Positions 1-8,055 of a DNA stretch of 64,000 nucleotides are shown here, piece after piece; position 1 is the first letter of the stretch; each line of letters opens with the position of its first letter. Under the pieces are notes generated by a model. It ran no database searches. It worked only from the letters and a program-made list of their open reading frames with translations, and was not told where the DNA came from. Location of the stretch: positions 2,232,001 through 2,296,000 of the forward strand of contig OY762913.1 of the NCBI GenBank assembly GCA_963666535.1, written 5' to 3'. Source of the stretch: G963666535 sp963666535 (GTDB lineage: Bacteria > Bacillota > Clostridia > Oscillospirales > Oscillospiraceae). The translations under genes were made by a program, and so were the position numbers.

Positions 1-583
1 ACGTGTCGGTATTGGATGGAAATACAACCTTTGCAAAAATTTGAGTTCGATTTGCGCCAAAGGTTTTTATCATTTTTATTTTCTCACTGTCTGTGTTGTG
101 AAAGCCGCTCAGCATTTCCATCACGGTAACAACCAACGAGATGGCAACTGCCACCACGATAATTGCCTGCATGCCGGCCCCTACCCAGATGATGATAACC
201 GGGCCAAGTGCAATTTTCGGCAAACTGTTTAGGATGACAAGATAGGGTTCCATGACACGCGACGTAAAATTGCTCCACCAAAGGAGAATGGCAATCAGTG
301 TCCCCAATAGCGTACCGAGCAGAAACCCAACCAACGTTTCAAGGCACGTAACCCCAATGTGCTCCATCAGCCCGTTCGTCATCATATTGGAAAAGGTTTT
401 TACAATGCGGGAAGGCTGGCTCATAATGAAGCTGTCGATGATTTCCAGCCTTGCCGAAACCTCCCACAACACGATAAGTGCAACCAGGATAAAAAGCTGT
501 ACCGCAGCAACTAAAATTTTCTGATGTCTAATTCGGCGCAAATATTGAATGCGCCCATTCGATAACCCCTCATACATGGACAT
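1..583 (-). CDS. ABC transporter permease, SsuC/TauC-like (C-terminus beyond window edge)
   Basis: Inner-membrane permease of a nitrate/sulfonate/taurine/HMP-type ABC importer. About 194 residues are visible. They include a hydrophobic segment near residues 25-42, a second (GFLLGTLLGTLIAILLWW), and a third around ALGPVIIIWVGAGMQAIIVV. The start of the cytoplasmic EAA loop (GANRTQIFAKVVFPS), which docks on the ATPase, lies at the window edge. The ATG at 583 (or 577, same frame) lies inside the end of the ATPase gene with a 14-base overlap, so the two are translationally coupled. No substrate can be assigned, and the binding protein is not in the window. Confidence 0.85.
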   Translation of the reverse strand, partial: MSMYEGLSNGRIQYLRRIRHQKILVAAVQLFILVALIVLWEVSARLEIIDSFIMSQPSRIVKTFSNMMTNGLMEHIGVTCLETLVGFLLGTLLGTLIAILLWWSNFTSRVMEPYLVILNSLPKIALGPVIIIWVGAGMQAIIVVAVAISLVVTVMEMLSGFHNTDSEKIKMIKTFGANRTQIFAKVVFPSNTDT

Positions 584-1343
584 CAAGCTCTTTCCATATC
601 TCATTAAAGTAGTGACCAAAATTCGAATTATTTCGCCGCTCAAGGGGCGTTTTTACCTCCACAGGAAATTCTATCTTGTGTATGCTTTTGATTCTTGCCG
701 GACGTTTTGTCAGTACGATAATTCGGTCCGACATGCTGATGCTCTCCGGGATATCATGTGTGACCATAATGGTCGTTTTATTCTCCCGCTTTAGTATCTG
801 ATAAACATCATCGGTCAGGGCAAGCCTCGTCTGGTAATCCAACGCAGAAAACGCTTCATCCAAAAGCAAAATTTTTGGCCTTACGGCCAAGGTGCGGATC
901 AGAGCCACCCGCTGCCGCATTCCTCCCGAAAGCTGGGACGGATATTTGTCTTTAAACTCATACAATCCGTAGCTTTTAAGCAGGTCTTCCGTGTATTGAA
1001 TCGTTTCCGGTGTCAGCATTTTTCGCACTTCAAGACCCAGCAACACATTTTTCCAAATACTGCGCCATTCCAACAAATTGTCACTTTGCAGCATATAGCC
1101 AATGTCCTGCGTCATCCCGCAAACCGGGGCGTCATTTATGTATATCGTTCCGCCGGAGGGTACGTATAATCCCGCAATAATAGAGAGCAGAGTAGATTTT
1201 CCGCTGCCGCTTGGGCCAACCACACTAATGTATTCCCCTTCATCAACAGAAAAACTGATCTCCTTGATCGCTTCTATTTCACCGTTTTGAGCCTGATAGA
1301 TTTTGCTGATCCGTTCAACCCATAAAATGGAGCCCAAATTCAT
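570..1343 (-). CDS. ABC transporter ATP-binding protein, SsuB/TauB-like
   Basis: ATPase partner of the overlapping permease. About 257 residues carry the full set of ABC motifs: Walker A GPSGSGKST (about residue 45), a Q-loop region (GYMLQSDNLLEWRS), signature LSGGMRQRVAL, Walker B ILLLDEAFSALD, and the H-loop TIMVTHD. This is the length and motif spacing of the nitrate/sulfonate/taurine importer class. The start is uncertain. The only Shine-Dalgarno-like GGAG lies 2-3 bases before the ATG at 1343 and touches a GTG at 1346, while a TTG two codons downstream has better spacing. The gene follows the ECF operon on the same strand after a ~520-base gap with its own small gene, so it may be a separate unit. 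Confidence 0.9.
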   Translation of the reverse strand: MNLGSILWVERISKIYQAQNGEIEAIKEISFSVDEGEYISVVGPSGSGKSTLLSIIAGLYVPSGGTIYINDAPVCGMTQDIGYMLQSDNLLEWRSIWKNVLLGLEVRKMLTPETIQYTEDLLKSYGLYEFKDKYPSQLSGGMRQRVALIRTLAVRPKILLLDEAFSALDYQTRLALTDDVYQILKRENKTTIMVTHDIPESISMSDRIIVLTKRPARIKSIHKIEFPVEVKTPLERRNNSNFGHYFNEIWKELDVHV

Positions 1344-1411
1344 CACTCCGTTTAGTTTTGTATATAACCATTATATGGAGTGAGTTTGAATCCGTGTTTA
1401 GCGAATGGAAA

Positions 1412-1441
1412 ACGGAGCACCCGCTTTTGCAGGTGCTCCGT
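1412..1441 (-). terminator. Bidirectional hairpin terminator
   Basis: A perfect 10-base-pair stem (ACGGAGCACC / GGTGCTCCGT) with a 10-base loop. On the minus strand it is followed by TTTTCC and on the plus strand by TTTCTATT. It lies between the small Cys-rich peptide gene and the ABC ATPase gene and would end the transcript of the former. Confidence 0.6.
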
Positions 1442-1506
1442 TTCTATTAAATGAATGAAGCGCGAGGCTTTTCACAAACATTTCTACGCATTTTTATGAG
1501 CGGAAC

Positions 1507-1596
1507 TTAGCTGACAGGCCCACAGCAGCAACGCCAACAACGGCCGTTCCAAACCCAGCCACACCGCCAGCAACGGCAGAAGCGTCTACAACACAT
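1507..1596 (-). CDS. Small Cys/Arg/Trp-rich peptide, 29 residues (unrecognised)
   Basis: A short reading frame with an excellent ribosome site (AAAGGAGGTG six bases before the ATG at 1596). It encodes 29 residues beginning MCCRRFCRCWRCGW and ending CCCGPVS: nine Cys, many Arg and Trp. A hairpin terminator follows at 1412-1441. No family is recognised. The same DNA in the +1-shifted frame reads as a Gly/Ala/Val-rich hydrophobic peptide (GGVAGFGTAVVGVAAVGL) ending KFRS at 1494, but that frame has no start codon near the ribosome site. So either the Cys-rich peptide is real, or a start or frameshift error hides a hydrophobic peptide. Confidence 0.4.
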   Translation of the reverse strand: MCCRRFCRCWRCGWVWNGRCWRCCCGPVS

Positions 1597-1867
1597 AAGG
1601 TACACCTCCTTTCATTGGGATATATACCATATGTGTAATGCCGTTACAGTGCATCCTATTCAATCAGAGCCATTGAAGTTCCTGCCGCGAAAGGAAACCC
1701 TGATTTTCATGGTCGAGCCAGCATCGGCAATCGGCATCTGCCAGGGCTGTTGTCCTGAATTCTGTTAAGCCGGTGGTGTATCAGGTTCATTACTGCGGCT
1801 ACGCTTCCCAACATTTCATGGGAGGAATGCTGAAAATGTGGCGTTGGCTCCCTACGACTTGTTTCAA

Positions 1868-4540
1868 TCACTCCACAAGCCCATACTTCACTTTAATCCT
1901 GTCAAGCTTTTCGATCATCGTGCCGGAGATAAGCCAGAGAAAGATCACCGTGGCGGCGGCGTGGATCAGGTTGAAGGATATCCCCAGTGAGTAAGAGGAC
2001 AGAAACATCGGCCAAGTGGGATTTGCCTGATACATCAGCACGTTGGCCGTATCCATCAGTCCGCCGTAGATCATAAAGGTGGTAAGCCCTCCAAAGATGC
2101 ACAAAGAACTTCGCTTCTTCTGCAAAAATCCCTTGCGGAACAGCACTCCCGCCAGAAATCCAATGATGCCGAAGGAGAACATTTGCCACGGGGTCCACGG
2201 ACCTTGACTCACGAAAAAGTTAGACACAAAACCGGTTATCGCACCCACAAGGAATCCCGTTTCTCCGCCGAAGCAGACGCCCGCAATGATGACAACCGCG
2301 ACCACCGGCTTGAACTGCGGCACCATAAAAAATGCCACACGACCGGCCACGGCAATGGCGCATAACACCGCGATGACGACAAGTTCCCGCGCCTGTGGTT
2401 TGCGGCTTTCAAACACCAGCGCAAACGGCAGAAGGGTTTCCATGATGATGAGTAGACTAATGAAGTAATATTTCCGGTCACCCATATAGAAAACGCCGAC
2501 ATAAATAGTCAGTGGAATGGCGACGAGTATCATCGCAACGGCAACCAGCGTGCGTTTTGACAGCTTGCGCTGCCCTTTTGGCGGCAAAAGCTCGTAGGAG
2601 GCGTCAAGCCTCTTGCCGGGAAAAAGGGCCGACAACCCACCGATCAGTTCCAGCGCAAGCGCAAATTGCGCCAAATAATCCTGCCACCCTGTGCATTCGC
2701 TTTTCAGCCAGCAGGTGACGACGAACAGTGCGGCACAGACACAGGCAATGACGATACGGACAGGGGTAAGCTTTACACGCTCGTTGACCGTCAAAACCGG
2801 TGCCGCGGTTTCTGTATCGTCTTCCCGTGAAAAGATTGTATTGTCGCCCATCGATGGCGGTTTCGGCTGTGGGGGCGCAGTCCCCCCGCAGGCGAGGATG
2901 ATGTCCTCGGCCAACACAGCGTCGGGCAACAGCGTTCGCGCCATGCGGTTTGCCGCCGTGGTATAGAAGCTCTTGCCGGAAAAGAAGCGGCAAGGCGCAT
3001 CGGTACTGACGATCGCACCGTCGAAAAACATGGCGCACCGGTCGGCGTAGGAAGCGCAAAACTCAATGTCGTGACTCACCATGACGATGGTCACGCCAGC
3101 GCTTTTAAGCGCCTTGAAAATTCCGGCCAGCTTCTCTTTAAACTGTCCGTCCAAGCCCTTTGTCGGTTCGTCCAGAAGCAGTATTTTGGGGGCAAGAAGC
3201 AGCACCTTTGCAAGCGCTGCGCGCTGCTGTTCTCCCCCAGAGAGGTCATAGGGGTGCATTCTCAAAAGCCCATCCAATTGGCAAAGCGTTGAAACCCTGG
3301 CTACCCGGCGGTTTTGTTCGTCCTTGGGTATCTTTCTATCCGCGAACATCTCAAAAAGGTCCAGCTCCACGGTCTTTTTCACGAAAAGTGACTGCGGATT
3401 CTGGGGCAGAACCCCAAGAAACCCGTTAAATCGCTCCGCGTCCGTGATATCCGCAAGCGGCTTCCCGAACAGCTTCACCGTCCCGCGGTAGGGTTTCAAT
3501 ATGCCCGTCATAATAGAGAGGCTTGTGGTCTTTCCCGTGCCGTTGCCGCCCACGATGGCAAATAGCTCCCCTTCATTCACCGTGGCAGTTAACCCTTTGA
3601 TCACATCGGGCAGTTCTCGCTCGTACTTGAACCAAATTTCGTTCAGTTCAATCGCGGCTTTGCCTTTTGGCGGTTCTGTCCGCACGTGGATGACCGGATT
3701 TAGCGGGTGTGTTTTCGCATATTCCTCCAGCCACTTGCGCCCGTCCCGGACGGTAACGGGACATTCGAGATCGTTCGGGACCGCCGCAAAGACGCGCATA
3801 GGCGTGGGCATAGCCAGGAACATATCGTGCTTTTGCTCCTTGAGCATGGCACCTACCTCCCCGGGGGTGCCGTCCGCGATCACGCACCCATCGTCCATCA
3901 CCACCACGCGGTCAGACATGGGAAAGGCATCCTCCAAGCGGTGCTCGGTCAGAATGATGGTCGTACCCAGCTCGCGGTTGACCTTGCCGATGATGGCAAG
4001 GAAATCCGAAGCCGCGATGGGGTCTAGCTGACTCGTCGGCTCGTCTAATATGAGCACGCTCGGCTGCATGGCCATAATAGCGGCAAGATTGAGCAGTTGC
4101 TTTTGCCCGCCCGACAGCTCGGTTCCCTTTTTGTGAAACCACGTTTGTATGCCCAAAAAACTCGCCATCTCCGCGACCCGCACACGTATTTCCGGTGTGT
4201 CATAGCCGAGGCTTTCCAGCCCGAAGGCCAGCTCGTGCCACACCTTGTCTGTGACAATCTGGTGATCCGGCGATTGCAGCACGAAACCGATCTTCTGGCT
4301 CTGTGCCCGAAGATCGAGTGTGGCGAGTGGCTCCCCCTCGAAAAGTATCTGACCGCTCGTTTCGCCGTGAGGCGCGAGCACCGGCTTAAGCTGGCGCAAA
4401 AGCGTTGTTTTTCCGCAGCCGGATTTGCCGCAGAGGGTCATGAACTGCCCCTGTTCTAAGGAAAGTGTAACATCGCGGAGCGCGCAGTTTGCCCGGTTCG
4501 GGTAGGTAAAGCTTAGATGCTCGATCTTAAACGTCTCCAC
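1868..4540 (-). CDS. Fused ECF transporter: two EcfA ATPase domains plus membrane S-component-like domain
   Basis: Single polypeptide of about 890 residues carrying most of an energy-coupling-factor vitamin importer. The first ABC domain (about residues 1-225) has GKSGCGKTT, LSGGQKQ and DEPTSQLD. The second (about 305-530) has GGNGTGKTT, LSGGEQQR and DEPTKGLD. A hydrophobic C-terminal third (about 610-885) has eight or nine membrane segments and resembles an ECF substrate-specificity component. The GTG at 4540 is chosen because GGAGG lies seven bases upstream; it overlaps ecfT by 28 bases, indicating coupling. It is the last gene after the cobalamin riboswitch, with binding-protein-like surface proteins upstream, so the inferred substrate is cobalamin or another corrinoid. 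Separate EcfA1, EcfA2 and S genes are the more usual arrangement. Confidence 0.85.
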   Translation of the reverse strand: METFKIEHLSFTYPNRANCALRDVTLSLEQGQFMTLCGKSGCGKTTLLRQLKPVLAPHGETSGQILFEGEPLATLDLRAQSQKIGFVLQSPDHQIVTDKVWHELAFGLESLGYDTPEIRVRVAEMASFLGIQTWFHKKGTELSGGQKQLLNLAAIMAMQPSVLILDEPTSQLDPIAASDFLAIIGKVNRELGTTIILTEHRLEDAFPMSDRVVVMDDGCVIADGTPGEVGAMLKEQKHDMFLAMPTPMRVFAAVPNDLECPVTVRDGRKWLEEYAKTHPLNPVIHVRTEPPKGKAAIELNEIWFKYERELPDVIKGLTATVNEGELFAIVGGNGTGKTTSLSIMTGILKPYRGTVKLFGKPLADITDAERFNGFLGVLPQNPQSLFVKKTVELDLFEMFADRKIPKDEQNRRVARVSTLCQLDGLLRMHPYDLSGGEQQRAALAKVLLLAPKILLLDEPTKGLDGQFKEKLAGIFKALKSAGVTIVMVSHDIEFCASYADRCAMFFDGAIVSTDAPCRFFSGKSFYTTAANRMARTLLPDAVLAEDIILACGGTAPPQPKPPSMGDNTIFSREDDTETAAPVLTVNERVKLTPVRIVIACVCAALFVVTCWLKSECTGWQDYLAQFALALELIGGLSALFPGKRLDASYELLPPKGQRKLSKRTLVAVAMILVAIPLTIYVGVFYMGDRKYYFISLLIIMETLLPFALVFESRKPQARELVVIAVLCAIAVAGRVAFFMVPQFKPVVAVVIIAGVCFGGETGFLVGAITGFVSNFFVSQGPWTPWQMFSFGIIGFLAGVLFRKGFLQKKRSSLCIFGGLTTFMIYGGLMDTANVLMYQANPTWPMFLSSYSLGISFNLIHAAATVIFLWLISGTMIEKLDRIKVKYGLVE

Positions 4541-5400
4541 ATTCTGTCCTCCCAAACCTCAATAATAAACGGCGTAATGCACAGCGCGAAGTACGCCGCG
4601 AACACGCTGACGGAATAGATGCCTATTCCCCCGCCTTTCATACTGGGAAAATAGCGCCAGTACATCCCACCGAACCATGAGCCGATGATGACATACGTGC
4701 CCAGCCCCCCGATGACAGCCAGCGCCTTTTTATCCCGGCTGTCAAAGCGAAAAATGGAGAACGCCGTGCGTCCTTTCAGCCCGTATCCGCGTCCCCTCAT
4801 GCTGTCCGCCGTCTCAATCGCGTTTTCAAGCGACCATGTGATCATGATCGATACAATTTTTATGCCGTGTTTGGCCCTTTGGAGTAAATTGCCGTTGCTT
4901 ACGTCCCGCCCGATGCACTTCTGCGCGTTGGAGATGACCTTGATCTGGGCCTTAAACTTTGGGACGAAGCGCAGCGCCATCGACAGGATGAGCGACAGCG
5001 CCGGGATGACCCGCCCAAACAGGTAAATGAACTTGTCCGAGGTCATGATCCTGTTATAGCAGGAAAACCACATGATGACCGTGACGATCATGCAGGCGGC
5101 GGCAATCCCATAGGTAATGGATTCCAGCGTCAACGGATTGCCGCTGGACAGATAGGTTAGAATTGTCACTCCCTCGTGGTTGAACGCAGGGTTGACAAGG
5201 GCAGAGATCAGCAGCAATGGCAGCATATACAGAACATTGAATTTAAGCGACTCTCGCCCCCCCAGTTTGACCGAGTATGCGAACGCGCACACGAGCGCAA
5301 TACACAGGGCCGCCGGATGCATGAAAAACATAGAGAACAGAATCACGTAGGAGAAGTATAGAAAGTTTATTATGGGGTGATACCCCAAAAATGCATTCAT
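4513..5400 (-). CDS. ecfT: ECF transporter transmembrane component EcfT
   Basis: Integral membrane scaffold that couples the ATPases to the substrate-binding S component. About 295 residues start MNAFLGYHPIINFLYF, the usual EcfT N-terminus, with a run of membrane segments and a conserved cytoplasmic region (ALRFVPKFKAQIKVI, then ADSMRGRGYGLKGRT) matching the EcfT coupling helices. The start at 5400 is preferred because family similarity begins there, although its ribosome site is weak; the frame stays open to an upstream ATG at 5526. It precedes and overlaps the fused EcfA-A-S gene, completing the transporter. Confidence 0.9.
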   Translation of the reverse strand: MNAFLGYHPIINFLYFSYVILFSMFFMHPAALCIALVCAFAYSVKLGGRESLKFNVLYMLPLLLISALVNPAFNHEGVTILTYLSSGNPLTLESITYGIAAACMIVTVIMWFSCYNRIMTSDKFIYLFGRVIPALSLILSMALRFVPKFKAQIKVISNAQKCIGRDVSNGNLLQRAKHGIKIVSIMITWSLENAIETADSMRGRGYGLKGRTAFSIFRFDSRDKKALAVIGGLGTYVIIGSWFGGMYWRYFPSMKGGGIGIYSVSVFAAYFALCITPFIIEVWEDRMWRRLRSSI

Positions 5401-5550
5401 TGTTTCGTTCCCGCTTTCGTAGCAGTCATGCCGCAAGTTGAAGGGATGCCTTTGGAATGCGCACCCCGCGCGGCTTTTTTCTGCTATTATTTTGCCAGTG
5501 CCGCCGCAACGCGGTTTGAAAGGCATTTCCCCTTTGTTTCATAAACTCCC
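5401..5550 (-). other. Structured intercistronic segment between the DUF4430 gene and ecfT
   Basis: The stretch contains a long-range inverted repeat (5519-5526 with 5446-5453, extendable by a GGG/CCC step across a two-base bulge) that encloses a GC-rich hairpin at about 5504-5514. It also has an ATG at 5542 placed seven bases after a GGGAG that overlaps the DUF4430 stop; this opens a 38-residue basic frame ending at 5426. The cobalamin-riboswitch consensus box was looked for here and not found. It may be an RNA that tunes ecfT translation, or a small coupled peptide gene. Confidence 0.3.
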
Positions 5551-6393
5551 TCATCCGCCTGTGGAGTAGCCACCGCCTACATCGTAACCGAGGTCACAGG
5601 TATAGACCCACTCAATTACATCGTCCGCCTGCAATTGGTAGCGAGAGCAGCCGTAGTTAGGAAACCACCCGTTGACTTTATACATCCAGCCCGACAGCTC
5701 GCCCACATCAAACTCATATAGGTTGTTGATGCCCTCTATGTATGCCGAGTTATAGATGGGTGTGTTAACAAATTCCATTGGTATCCCCGCCTGCTTCATG
5801 GCTCGCTGGAGAACATTGAACACGCTCTCTCCCGCGTAGAAAGTGACGGTCTGCGTTGCGTAAATCACGCCGTCATCCGGAACCAGCTCCCACTTTTCCT
5901 TATCGAGCAGATCCAAGTTGTTCAAAATGGTGTCACAGCACACAGACAGCGTGCAGGTATAAGCCACATCTGTTATCGTCACGTCCTGCGGCTCCACGGG
6001 CAGCGGGTGACCCTCGGGCACGGGATCGGTCAGATATTGATCCTTCCCTGTATCCGGATTCAGTTTCATTGTCTTCTCGGAGGAAGGATCAGCGGTCGTC
6101 TCCGGTGCAACTGTTGCGGTTGACGCAGTCAAAGATTTCGCCGAAGGCTCAGCGGTGTCCTTCGGCATGTCAGGCGACGGATCCGTCGCTACAGCCTCAT
6201 TCGTGGGACTGGCCATTTCACTTGGCGTGTCAGCGACCACCGCCATGCTGTCCGGCTCAGCGGCGAGAACGGTGCTATCCGTCACGGCCGTTGGCACTTC
6301 GTTCTTGGCATAGTTGCCACCCCAAAGGTAAGTGCCCCCGAGCACGGCTAGGATCACACCGGTGGCAATTGCTATTTTATATCCCTTTTTCAT
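5551..6393 (-). CDS. Membrane-anchored DUF4430 (transcobalamin C-terminal-like) protein
   Basis: Extracytoplasmic protein of 280 residues. An N-terminal signal/anchor helix (about residues 5-24, IAIATGVILAVLGGTYLWGG) is followed by a Thr/Pro/Ala/Asp-rich linker to about residue 130. A C-terminal domain of about 140 residues matches DUF4430 in pattern: a Tyr/Cys beta-strand region, GESVFNVLQRAMKQAGI, and a GWMYKVNGWFPN motif. DUF4430 is the fold of the C-terminal cobalamin-capping domain of animal transcobalamin/intrinsic factor. The start has GAGGTG at good spacing, and the gene follows the alpha/alpha-barrel gene by 12 bases. With the riboswitch and ECF genes it is inferred to hold or hand over corrinoid at the membrane. 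Confidence 0.8.
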   Translation of the reverse strand: MKKGYKIAIATGVILAVLGGTYLWGGNYAKNEVPTAVTDSTVLAAEPDSMAVVADTPSEMASPTNEAVATDPSPDMPKDTAEPSAKSLTASTATVAPETTADPSSEKTMKLNPDTGKDQYLTDPVPEGHPLPVEPQDVTITDVAYTCTLSVCCDTILNNLDLLDKEKWELVPDDGVIYATQTVTFYAGESVFNVLQRAMKQAGIPMEFVNTPIYNSAYIEGINNLYEFDVGELSGWMYKVNGWFPNYGCSRYQLQADDVIEWVYTCDLGYDVGGGYSTGG

Positions 6394-6405
6394 AGATGCA
6401 CCTCG

Positions 6406-8046
6406 CTAGATGAGGTTTGCACAGCCCAGCATGCGAAACAGCATTTCGGCAATTTCACAGCGAAGTATGGCGGTTTTCGGATTGATATTCAGATCGGATT
6501 GATCGAGAATTCCCTCGCTGTAGCAAAAGGCCAGCGACGAACGCGCCCAATCTGCGCTTTTGGTATAGTCTCCGAACTGTGCCAGCATATCCCGAACCGT
6601 CTGGCGGTCCAACTCCGTATCCATGCCGCAGAGAGCGGCAGCGCTGGCAACCATCGTTGCCGCCTCCTGACGGGTCATCGTCCCATAGGGATTGAAGGTG
6701 GTGCTGGAAGTTCCGTTTACCAAACCGTAGGTGTAGGCGGTGCCCACAAATGGCGCAAACCAGTCCGTACTCTTCACATCGGAGAATTGGTCATTCGCTT
6801 TGGGCGTCAGCCCCAGCGCCCGCACGACGATGGTGGCAAATTCCGCTCTCGTCATCGAGGCATCGGGATCAAACAAGCCATTGCCTTTGCCGGCGATGAT
6901 CCCGCGGGAGGCAAGCGCCTGAATGGCGGCGATATGATCGCTGAAGATAATATCGGTAAAGGAGGCGCCGGGCGAGGTAATTGCAACCGCGGCCACATCT
7001 GCGTTTTTGTTTGCTAGCCCAGCGCCCTTAACAAGACCGGCCCCAGTGCCTTCTCCGATGGAAAGGGCATCGCTCATACGGTAGAGAGTGTTTTCCCCCT
7101 TTGATGCCCGCAGGGCGGCAACGATACCGTAAAAGCCCTGCTCGGTGGCCATCTGATTGGAACCGCTGCCAGACGAGGTGTGCATAAAGCTGCCGTCCTT
7201 CTGCCGGTAACTCAAAAGATTATGGAGGAGCGTATTTCCATTTTTCACAAAGCGTGTGTCATCCAGGGAAATGCCCAGCTCACACAGGGCCACGATCACC
7301 TGCACCACGCTCTCGGAGTTGGATGTGCCCCAGCTCGAAAAACCGCCACTGCTCTCCTGCATATTGGACAAGCAGGACAGCGCCCTGTCTGTGGCGGTTT
7401 TGACAGCGGCACTGCTTTGATATTTTGCCAGCGCCTGCAGGGCCATGCCGGTGATGTCCGGGTCAGCACTGCCTTCGCCTGTGAGGGAGAAGCCGCCGTC
7501 AGAAAGCTGTAAGGCAAGGATGCGGCTCACATACATCTGGCGCGTCGCCTGCGTTGCCGCAGTTGGATTCTGCGGCATGGCATAGTTTCCCGAGTCCAAC
7601 GCAATCAGCGCCCAGATGGGGCCGTTGATGCCCTGCCAGATCGTCTTGTCGTAGTCGCCCAGCGGGGTCAGCAAATTGTACCCCGCCACATTGGCCGGGT
7701 TCTTGCCGATGGCGGTCAGCGCTACCGTGACGCGGGAGTATTCGGTGTATTTTTTCTCATGCATCACGCCTTTACAGGCAGTTACATAGGCTTCCACCGT
7801 GGCATAGTAGTCCTGATAATACTGCTCCGGCACGGCATAGCCAGAACGGGCAAGCCCCAGCACCGCCCATTCGCCGCCAATGGAACCCACCTGCGGTGAT
7901 TTCACGGTTTTGTACAGATAGGCTGCGGTATCTGTGACAGCATCGTCCAGCGTACTGCCGCTGACTGCCAGCGCTCCGGTGGCGAGGCTCATCGTTAAGA
8001 CGAGTGCCAAAAGCAAGGATAGCCCTTTTTTTGCATATCGTTTCAT
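6406..8046 (-). CDS. SLH-anchored alpha/alpha-barrel (terpenoid-cyclase/transcobalamin-like) surface protein
   Basis: Secreted protein of 546 residues. A signal peptide (about residues 1-27, ending ATGALA) is followed by a ~290-residue helical-repeat domain with prenyltransferase/terpenoid-cyclase-type repeats (LQLSDGGFSL, SDGGF-like and GGFSSWG turns). Three SLH modules (about 355-546) hold it on the cell wall; repeats such as FTDIIFSDHIAAIQALASRG and ITG-type turns are visible. The alpha/alpha barrel is the fold of the N-terminal cobalamin-binding domain of intrinsic factor. The neighbouring gene encodes the matching DUF4430 half. AGGAGG precedes the ATG by six bases. Binding of corrinoid is inferred from the riboswitch-controlled context, not shown by a residue motif. 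Confidence 0.85.
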   Translation of the reverse strand: MKRYAKKGLSLLLALVLTMSLATGALAVSGSTLDDAVTDTAAYLYKTVKSPQVGSIGGEWAVLGLARSGYAVPEQYYQDYYATVEAYVTACKGVMHEKKYTEYSRVTVALTAIGKNPANVAGYNLLTPLGDYDKTIWQGINGPIWALIALDSGNYAMPQNPTAATQATRQMYVSRILALQLSDGGFSLTGEGSADPDITGMALQALAKYQSSAAVKTATDRALSCLSNMQESSGGFSSWGTSNSESVVQVIVALCELGISLDDTRFVKNGNTLLHNLLSYRQKDGSFMHTSSGSGSNQMATEQGFYGIVAALRASKGENTLYRMSDALSIGEGTGAGLVKGAGLANKNADVAAVAITSPGASFTDIIFSDHIAAIQALASRGIIAGKGNGLFDPDASMTRAEFATIVVRALGLTPKANDQFSDVKSTDWFAPFVGTAYTYGLVNGTSSTTFNPYGTMTRQEAATMVASAAALCGMDTELDRQTVRDMLAQFGDYTKSADWARSSLAFCYSEGILDQSDLNINPKTAILRCEIAEMLFRMLGCANLI

Positions 8047-8055
8047 GTCGTCCTC

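Noticed and set aside
5401..5550. Second cobalamin riboswitch before ecfT
   Set aside because: The GGGAA...GGTGAAA core and the B12 box are absent; only unspecific pairing is seen.
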